64,000 nt of DNA from Acanthosepion esculentum (Eukaryota > Mollusca > Cephalopoda > Sepiida > Sepiidae): positions 55,559,246-55,623,245 of the forward strand of contig OZ038479.1 in assembly GCA_964036315.1 (NCBI GenBank), in the 5' to 3' direction. A program made the translations under genes and the position numbers. The notes under the pieces are model-generated. The model was not told the origin of the DNA and ran no database searches. It saw only the letters and a program-made list of their open reading frames with translations. Shown piece after piece: positions 56,683 to 64,000 of this stretch (positions are counted from its first letter, which is position 1; each line of letters begins with the position of its first letter).

Positions 56683-56890
56683 CATTACAGATTTAACAAG
56701 AATATTTTCTGTCCATTCTGTAGAAAAATCTTTTTTTTAATCCATTATATCTGTTAATACTGTCCAACAAATTTCACAAGAACATGACTTCTGCGGACTA
56801 TGTTTGTACATTGGTGGGTGCTTGTAGATAGCCCAACAAATCTGACTTGTTTCAAAATGCAGATGTACGGACATCACAATAATATGGTTT
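56683..56890 (-). pseudogene. decayed zinc fingers downstream of ZNF-4
   Basis: After the ZNF-4 stop the minus-strand frame continues KPYYCDVRTSAF, then stops and frameshifts. It is homologous to 31790-32030 downstream of ZNF-3. Confidence 0.75.
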
Positions 56891-57832
56891 CTATCCATTA
56901 TGTGCTTGCATATGGCGCTCCAAATGTAACTTTCGTGAAAATGTAGATGCACAAACTTTACAAGAGTAGTTCTTGCTAGTGTGTGTTTTCATATGGTATA
57001 CCCAGCCTGACTTCATTGAAAATGCAGATCCACAAACTTCACAAGAATATGGTTTTTCTCCAGTGTGTGTCCGCATATGGAACAATAAATATGACTCCTG
57101 CATGAATGCAGATCCACAAACTTCACAAGAATATGGTTTTTCTCCAGTGTGAATTCGTATATGTCTCTCCAAATGTGACTTCCGGGAAAATGCAGATGTA
57201 CAAATGTCACAAGAATATGGCTTCTCTCCACTGTGTGTTCGCATATGGCGCACCAAATGTGAATTCTGTGAAAATGCATAACCACAAACTTCACAAGAAT
57301 ATGGTTTCTCTCCAGTGTGTGTCCGCATATGGTCTGCCAAATTTGACTTGCGTAAAAATGTAATTTCACAAAATTCACAAGAATATGGTTTCTCTCCTGT
57401 GTGTATTTGCATATGATGCTTCAAACTTGACTTATGTGAAAATGAAGATCCACAAATTTCACAAGGATATGGTTTCTTTCCACTGTGTGCTTGTATATGA
57501 TCCAACAAAATAGACCTCCTTGAAAATGCATGTCCACAAATTTCACAAGAATATGGTTTCTCTCCAGTGTGTGTTCTCATATGAAACACCAAATGTGACT
57601 TCTGTGAAAATGCAGAACCACAGACTACACAAGAATATGGCTTTTCTCCAGTGTGTGTTCTCATATGCTGCTCCAAATTTGACTTCATAGAAAATGCAGA
57701 TCCACAAATTTCACAAGAATGTGGTTTCTCTCCAGTGTGTGTTCGCACATGCTTCACTAAACATGATTTGCTGGTAAATACAGATGTACAGAATTCACAA
57801 GAAAAATGTTTCTCTCCAATACATGTTTCCAT
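56891..57832 (-). CDS. C2H2 zinc-finger protein ZNF-4, 11 fingers
   Basis: The 313-residue frame holds 11 C2H2 fingers. The Cys pairs start at residues 12/15 and repeat at exactly 28 residues to 264/267; the last finger is one residue closer (linker TSKN, Cys 291/294). Linkers are TGEKPY, with SGKKP and SGEKP variants. Helices are diverse (MKSNLEQ, RRSILLD, QNSHLVR, MQESYLLF-type). It would be a nuclear DNA-binding protein without visible effector domain. The starting Met is the middle residue of a decayed H-x3-H (NMETC), and the stop TAG replaces the GAG/GAA of the next TGEKP linker (NG-stop-KPYYC), so the current protein is a cut-down version of a longer array. It may be expressed or newly dying. 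Confidence 0.75.
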   Translation of the reverse strand: METCIGEKHFSCEFCTSVFTSKSCLVKHVRTHTGEKPHSCEICGSAFSMKSNLEQHMRTHTGEKPYSCVVCGSAFSQKSHLVFHMRTHTGEKPYSCEICGHAFSRRSILLDHIQAHSGKKPYPCEICGSSFSHKSSLKHHMQIHTGEKPYSCEFCEITFLRKSNLADHMRTHTGEKPYSCEVCGYAFSQNSHLVRHMRTHSGEKPYSCDICTSAFSRKSHLERHIRIHTGEKPYSCEVCGSAFMQESYLLFHMRTHTGEKPYSCEVCGSAFSMKSGWVYHMKTHTSKNYSCKVCASTFSRKLHLERHMQAHNG

Positions 57833-58087
57833 ATTTGCAAAATTCAGAAGAATATGGCTTATCTCTAATGTTTACACAAATGTAAAAACTTTGCCTTTGT
57901 GGAAAAGACAGACATCTTTCAAAGTACATCTGCTTTTTGGCTGTTAATGTTCAATGTGATGCTTTTGTTACATGAAGATTACAGTATATATTTCTCTGTA
58001 CTTGGCAAAAAGTCAAGTCTTTTTTTCTTTCATTCATATTCCCAACAATAACATTTCTGATCATGATTTTCTGTTCAATCAAAACAT
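57833..58087 (-). other. 5' part of the ZNF-4 terminal exon with splice acceptor
   Basis: The minus-strand acceptor 'attttttcttcacag' ends at 58088. The exon opens 'atgttttgattgaacagaaa' and stays open for about 45 codons, longer than in the other units, then stops. Remnants KPYSSEFC just before the ATG show a lost finger. Confidence 0.6.
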
Positions 58088-59439
58088 CTGTGAAGAAAAA
58101 ATAATAAAAGATATATTAACTGAGACAGTGAATAATACATGAAATCTGTTTATTTTGTAATAGATGTTGTTACATCTAGTTTAGACAAGAACAGGCACAA
58201 AGCAATCAGAGAAAATCAAATACATTGCTGTAGGTGACTTAAACATGGTTGTTTAAACATCAAACTTTGTCCAATGTATGGAAAAGAAATGTAATAATTC
58301 TCATATCTACAATCTTTGTTTATTGCTTTGGATGTCAATAAATTCGAAGATGTTTTTTGTAATTTCATGCTGCTCATTAAGATTACAAACTTTTCTTTCT
58401 TGAAAAATGCATAGTTACTGAGAATTAATGAATTTTTGGTAGCAGGAAGTGAAAAGTTCCACACATTTACAAAATGGGTTAAAAATACCAATCATGACAG
58501 AAAAGGAAGCAAACCAAAACAACAGTTCTTCTGAAAGTCTACTTTAACTGGATGACCTTCATGAATGGAATAAAAACAATATTCCTTCATTTTTGATCAA
58601 ATGCAATGTGATTCAAAGATAATTTAACATGACAACTTAGTAAAATCAAATGGCATAATTTATAAGTTATAAAAGATAACATCTTGTTTTCTTTTCATAC
58701 AGGTTGATAAATTTGCAATCAGAAGCCAATGGATGTGTAATTGCTTCTTGTTTCACAGTAACACTCAAGTGAGATAAATATAAAATGAAAATAAAAGTAA
58801 TGAATAAAGTATAGAAGTCACATACTGCTTCTGAATATGCTTCTATTGGACAAAAATTTTGTTAAATATTTTAATAGCAAAAGAATAGAAAAATAAAGAA
58901 GTTAATCTTGAATAATGTCCTTTTGAGTTATGCAAGAATTACACACAATATGAAAAGTTAATGGCATCTTTCTCAAAACTGTTCACATGTCTAAAATATT
59001 TTTAGATATTATTCTTTCCACTTATAAACAAACTGTTTTGATAGAATAGACACATACATTACAGCAGTTAAGGTATAATTAAGGCCATAAAACTATAAAA
59101 AAATATTCATTTAGTTATTGAACTGATGGATAATGAACAGCATACATACTTAACATGAAAATGCTATCCTCATATTTTAAACAGTTAAAGTATATTAGCC
59201 AACAGACATATAATTCAGAATTCTATCTTTGAATTTGAATTTTGATCTTCCCTAGAATAAAATAATCAAACAGTTCTAAAATGATAATGATAAACACAAT
59301 TCTTTTGATGAATGTTCAAACTCAAAAATAGCATTAAAATTTGCACTATATGATTTTTCAAACACATATTTATTTTACATGAAGCTTTTCAGTAACAACC
59401 GAGGTTTGAAAAAGTTTTTAAATCATAGTGCAAAAATAT
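58088..59439. other. ZNF-4 upstream, intron-like DNA
   Basis: Segments at 58130-58170 and 58890-59110 match intron sequence of ZNF-1/2 and ZNF-3. No first exon for ZNF-4 was found in the window; it may lie beyond 64000. Confidence 0.5.
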
Positions 59440-60156
59440 CTAACAACCTGAGAACCCTAGGAAAAAAAAAAAACATTTTAAATTTTTCATGCCTGAAAAA
59501 AAAAAAAAACTTCACCTATATAAAAAATTATATGCACTTTAATGCCTCAGAATGTAGGGATTAGTGATATTGGACATCTCCTCCGTCTTGTAGGCAAAAT
59601 GACTTCATCACTGTGACAATACTTCTCTATGCTTAGTACTCACTACCATGGTGAATGATTTTTCATATTGCCTGTTTAAAACTTCCATAGTGCTTTTTGA
59701 ACAAGCAGTAATCATTTTTACAAATAAGGTTGCATTTGGCAGGGTAGAGAAGAATAAACAAAAGTTCAATATCTTTGGATGGCAATATTTTAACAAACAA
59801 AATATGCATGGCTGCCTGGTGTTATAGCTTCGGATTTGGAATAACGTCCTTTATTACCTGCATGGTATCTATAAGAACTTTTTGTGCATTCAAGTTAGTG
59901 TAGAAGGTACTCATCCAGGACCCTGATAGCATCTTTCTTATGATTCCAAGCACTTGTAATTTCACAATAGCTGTATCTTCCTCAATGAGTCTTTTCAACC
60001 TTGTAATACTTTTATTTATTCCTTGAGAGTTTTTATTTGTGAACCCTAGGACACACTTTTCAAATTTTTCATGCCTGGAAAAAATAAACTGCACCCAGGT
60101 GGAGAATTATATGCCATTGATTCACTTGGGACCTAGGTATAATGGACACCCTTCTT

Positions 60157-60195
<39 letters not shown>

Positions 60196-60600
60196 CTTCA
60201 TTGTGTTGACATACCCTAACTTGTCACTCTATCAGAGGGAATTCATGGCCACAATAATTCTCAAAGCCAGACACTCACTAGCATGTATAATGTCTTTAAT
60301 ATTATAGCTCTCAGTCTATTTGCGCCTTCCTTATTCTAACTGAAACTACTTCCAAAAGATGGAGGTTATAATTCAGTTCAATAATGTCCATCTGCTGCTC
60401 TTTTACCAGCAAAATGACTATCAAATGGTTGACGGGAGCCTGGTCTGTCAAGCAGCATTTTACTTTTGAGAGTATTTTTTAAACTGTCAGCAAAAATTAG
60501 GCCAGTAGACACTGATCATATTTTAGCTAAGTTGCTAATGCAGTCACAAATCTGTTGCTTATAGAATTGTGCAGTTCCTCCAGCAAGACATTCAAGTGAC
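59440..60600 (-). pseudogene. unrecognised decayed coding block with direct repeats
   Basis: The minus-strand frame at 59822-60094 (90 residues: INKSITRLKRLIEEDTAIVK and MLSGSWMSTFYTNLNAQKVL) and, after a stop, 59608-59796 (NATLFVKMITACSKSTMEVL) read like successive pieces of one protein. Further text at about 60400-60500 does too. I do not recognise the family; transposon-derived is a guess based on context. Direct repeats (59445-59620 against 60040-60215, sharing 'gaaccctagga', 'aaatttttcatgcctg' and 'gacttcat') bracket it, with a 33-nt A run at 60161-60193. Confidence 0.45.
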
Positions 60601-61683
60601 ACAAGATGAGAGCATGATGGTGTTGTTAACATGAATACAATTTTGTGTCATTGCATCAAATATTTACCTAGAGTTTTCCGCATTTAGAACTGCATTAAGT
60701 GTTTTTATATCTGACAAAAAAAAACAAACAAACAAACAAGTGTCCCACCCACCATTCTACAGATTATTGTTGCAGAACTTTTACCTACAGAACTTTGATA
60801 TGAATTTAAAGTTTTTTTTAAGATAGATCCCCCAAATTCACTAACATGTGATACAACTGCATTCAGAAGACAGTGATAGAAGGCATAGTGGGTATGATAT
60901 CAGTTTTGACCTCTCTCTTCAGATTTGGTTTGTATCCCATTTCTTTTTGAAAATTTCTATAATACTAAGAAAATCTGAAGAAAAATATGATTTGGGGCAT
61001 TTTTCATGAGTTGCTGCCCTTTAAACTGAACATGCTTATTTTGGACCATTAATTCGGCTGAAAATCTGAATATTTGATAGAGACATCTCGTGTGTCAGGC
61101 AACAAGAATCATGTTTCTCTGTTGTGCAATATAATTATGATGAATAGCACAACAGTATAAGACTAAAGATTGATGTTTTTCATCACTTTCCTGAAAAACA
61201 GCCAAAAAAGGGTCCAAAATGAGCATTTCAGGAGTCAAAATACCAAAAATATAGGAACTTAATAACCATTTGGGAAAATACTGACCTAAAATACTGAGAG
61301 ATCCCCAGAAATTTGTTAACGTCATCAGACTACTGAACCATGATATTATGCTCAAGAATTTGGGGCAAGATCCCATTTCAGTCCAATATACAATCAAAAA
61401 TAAAATAGAATGAGTACTGAAAACTCACAGACCATGAAAACCTCTGACCAGTTTTATTTATGCATGACATATTAGCTAGAACATATTGTCCCATCGAAAT
61501 ACCAAAGATTCAAATACTACATGAAGGTGTAACATAGGGTCCTTATGAACTTACTGGTAATAAGAATATGACTGAAGGCTGGAAGTAAGGCTAAATCTGA
61601 AATAGGAAGAGAAACACAATTTATGAATATGATAAAATAGAAAATTCAAGTTTAAGCAAACTTGGTCACATCACAAAACTGAA
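60601..61683. other. anonymous spacer
   Basis: The minus-strand 100-residue frame at 61095-61397 shows no motif I can name and may be chance or part of the neighbouring decayed coding blocks. Confidence 0.35.
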
Positions 61684-62943
61684 TTCTTATTTTAAGAAGC
61701 CCTCTCCCAGTTTGTTTATGTATAAATGATTTATTAATGTGTATGTCATGTTCCATTCCTTGGAGACATCCCACTTACCATAAATATCCCATACAACAAT
61801 GGATTTAGATTTCAAGATGTCTCTGTCTGGTTTTGCAGGGTGTTTCCATTTCAAATGAGATGTTTTCACAAGTCTATGAAGGTATTCCATTGTTTATGTG
61901 CCATCAGAATGTTTCTCAAGGCAAGCTGCTGTGTTTGCATCACCTTCAGTAACCAAGGTGACATAATTCATCCCAACCACAATATCATTCCCGTCATCCT
62001 CAGTGGAAGAAACTGTTCTGCATCCTTGTCAGCTGGCAATGTAACACATTCGGACGTGGGATCATTGCCTGAAAGAAGTGCACATAAATTCAGCAACTGT
62101 TCATCGTGACTAATATCGTTGATCCGAAACAAATCCGGGTGTTGAAGGATAATATCCGATTTGTGACTATTGCGGTAATATGACAAGTCGATACAAACAA
62201 TCTTTTCAACATTAACACGATTTGCCTTCAGAATATCATGAAGCTCTTCAAACACTGGTTGCTGGCTCATTCCAACTTTTGCAAAGTTGAAGACATTTTT
62301 GGGTGTACCTTGATTGTTTCTTTCCTTTCTCAATTTTCCACACGATTTTCAATTTGTGGAGTTCTTTCTGGTCAGCCACCGACTCATTTTCCATGTTCTT
62401 CAAAAGATTAACAATTGAAATGAAGCTTCTGGTTGGTGCATTGTGGAATTCTGGGATTAGTACAGAATTACATCATTCTGGATTCCTTTTGCTGTGAAAC
62501 TTGGCCTTTGATGCTCTTTTCCTAAACACAGAGAGAAGACGATCTGAATCAAGGTTACTTGTCGGCAAACCAGCTTGCTCCCCTTTTGTTAGATGTAATT
62601 GAGTTGCACGAGCAAGTTTATCTGTGTGATCATCAAATCCATATTCCCTTCCTTCTTGTCTTCCCAGCACTTCAGCAGCATCAACATACATCATTTTTAA
62701 AATCTGATGCACTATTTCTGTGGTTGGTTCATGAACCTTGACATGAGGGTAATTAGCCTTTACCATACTGCAGGCAAAAACTGTCGCCATAGAATTCTCT
62801 CCCTTTGCTGCTCTAGGCACATTCTGTCGCCTTGAGATAGTTGCTATAAATAAACACTTGTCAACTGCTATTTCCGGTATTTTAAGCTGGAAATCACCTA
62901 CTACTGCTTCCAACACCATTTTGAATTCTTCTAGGTGTAACAC
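61684..62943 (-). pseudogene. unrecognised protein-coding remnant, about 400 codons
   Basis: Four consecutive minus-strand stretches read as one protein across a few breaks. First comes 62943-62473 (156 residues, with ISRRQNVPRAAKGENSMATV and LTKGEQAGLPTSNLDSDRLL). Next, after a stop, is about 62460-62310 (EFHNAPTRSFISIVNLLKNM). After a frameshift follows 62333-61968 (FEELHDILKANRVNVEKIVC and DISHDEQLLNLCALLSGND). After another frameshift come VVGMNYVTLVTEGDANTAAC and, past one stop, EYLHRLVKTSHLKWKHPAKP. A donor-like GTAAGT lies near 61780. Codon-like composition and continuity argue for a once-real gene, probably carried by a transposon. I cannot name the family; transmembrane segments and standard nuclease motifs are not evident. 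Confidence 0.6.
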
Positions 62944-63049
62944 CGACTAAACCCAGGTTAATTTTTTCACAATTGTTTGTAAATGGAAATGGCCACATCA
63001 CTATTCCAACAAAGCCTTTATTTAGGAGTTTTTCTTTGATTAGAATTCT
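62944..63049. other. short spacer
   Basis: No feature is recognised. Confidence 0.4.
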
Positions 63050-63300
63050 AAGACTTTATTCAAGTGGATATTGACAGTGAAGTGGTCGAAGATGATAACC
63101 ACGCTAGTGATGTGGAGGAAAGTGATGATGACCACTAGCAGCTACAATCATCCATGCCTGACTAATTTTATGGAAGCTACTGGTGACCATCGATATTCCT
63201 GATAGCCTTTCTGAAGGTGAATTATTTTATCTATTTATAAACGATGAAATAACTTTATTTGTCAACAAGACAAATAAATATAAAAAAAATAAATATAAAC
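63050..63300 (+). pseudogene. piggyBac-like transposase N-terminal fragment
   Basis: Plus-strand text reads an acidic stretch (VVEDDNHASDVEESDDDH) and, across a stop and frameshift, IPDSLSEGELFYLFINDEIT and FVNKTNKYK. An acidic N-terminus followed by a FxxFxxDEI....NxY block is typical of piggyBac transposases just before the catalytic domain. Only about 70 codons remain, so the call is tentative. Confidence 0.5.
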
Positions 63301-63350
63301 ATTATAACTTTATTCATCAACAAGACAAATAAATATAAATAATAAGAAAA
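63240..63350. repeat. short tandem duplication
   Basis: 'aactttattt.tcaacaagacaaataaatataa' appears twice about 60 bp apart. Confidence 0.75.
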
Positions 63351-64000
63351 AACAAACAAATGCTGGCGTCTTCTTGTATGTAAACATAAGGAAACATGTC
63401 ACTTTTTTTACGAAATAAAAGCCTTCTTAGTGATTTTACTTCTTATTGCACTCCAGAATTTTACAAGGAGTAATAAAAGTTAAGGTACGTTGAATTATTT
63501 ATCTATTTTTTTAATATATTTGCTTTTTATTTCACATTTCAATTTTTTTGTTTTAAACGTCAAAACTTGCATGCAAAACAATGTCTTACATCAAAATATT
63601 ACTCATTCATTCTTTTATTCGTATACAAAAATTAAAATCTATATGCAGAATACAAAGAAAGTTATAACAATATTAAAACAGTAAGTGTTTATTTTTTTGC
63701 ACGCTCAAAAAAAAAAAAAAAAAAAAAATGCAGTGGCAGGGAGAACAATTCTAGAAAGAAATTAGTGTGGTAAAGGTTAATAATGTAAGAAAATGTAATG
63801 TTAAATTCAATCCAGTTAATTTCAACTGCAAATTTGACAGACATCGAGATCTGTAAAATGCATTCTAGTGGCCGTGGAAAGGTTGAAACATGTCATCTAG
63901 GTTCTGAGTATTGAAAATTTGAGCATGGAACTAAATCAACTCAATAGTACACACCTTCACAATTGATAACAAAACCAATCTGATCACTGATCTCATTCAA
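63351..64000. other. anonymous AT-rich sequence
   Basis: An A run of 22 nt lies at 63707-63728. No gene is recognised. The window ends here. Confidence 0.45.

Noticed and set aside
9012..57832. Regular 84-bp direct repeats as a possible CRISPR or satellite array
   Set aside because: The period is exactly one C2H2 finger (28 codons) with conserved zinc ligands, so it is coding repetition.
9891..58087. KRAB, BTB, SCAN or ZAD domain in the conserved upstream exon
   Set aside because: The longest open stretch is about 45 codons, stops early in three of four units, and shows no match to those domains.

Overview
The window is AT-rich nuclear DNA from an invertebrate animal. It shows spliced-gene signals, SINE/LINE/LTR/DNA-transposon debris, microsatellites and C2H2 zinc-finger genes of the 28-residue TGEKPY type. 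No operons, ribosome binding sites or prokaryotic genes are visible. The large zinc-finger family, RTE- and jockey-like LINEs, Gypsy, Helitron, mariner, hAT and pogo-type elements, and tRNA-like SINEs fit a lophotrochozoan. A mollusc, perhaps a cephalopod, is my best guess, but the sequence does not prove it.

The genic content is a cluster of four related zinc-finger (ZNF) units, all on the minus strand: ZNF-1 (9.0-10.4 kb, about 10 fingers), ZNF-2 (27.5-29.3 kb, a pseudogene split by a mariner element), ZNF-3 (32.2-33.4 kb, 11 fingers) and ZNF-4 (56.9-58.1 kb, 11 fingers). Each has a recognisable splice acceptor and a conserved exon start 0.2-0.5 kb upstream of the fingers, and decayed fingers beyond its present ends. 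Two paralogous candidate first exons with matching splice donors lie at 13.3 kb and 44.4 kb, upstream of ZNF-1 and ZNF-3. The units, introns included, therefore look like duplicated whole transcription units.

The spacer DNA is layered repeats. 0-8.7 kb: repeats, a jockey-like LINE tail, an RTE-like LINE tail and two copies of one mariner family. 10-20.4 kb: ZNF-1 intron, a pogo-type MITE, a striking double palindrome, a degraded satellite split by a solo-LTR-like element, and a Helitron 3' end. 20.4-27.5 kb: mostly anonymous, with a three-unit tandem repeat and an inverted repeat enclosing a SINE. 29-45 kb: ZNF-3 upstream DNA with several tandem arrays, a TIR element, a LINE tail with poly(A), two more pogo-type MITEs and the candidate first exon. 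45-56 kb: a minisatellite, SINEs, LINE fragments on both strands, two Gypsy remnants and a hAT element inserted into old finger sequence. 58-64 kb: ZNF-4 upstream DNA, two unrecognised decayed coding blocks and a piggyBac-like fragment.

No transposon here looks autonomous; each one identified carries stops, frameshifts or deletions. Only the three finger arrays keep long intact reading frames, and even those begin and end inside older, longer arrays. Whether they are expressed cannot be decided from sequence alone.
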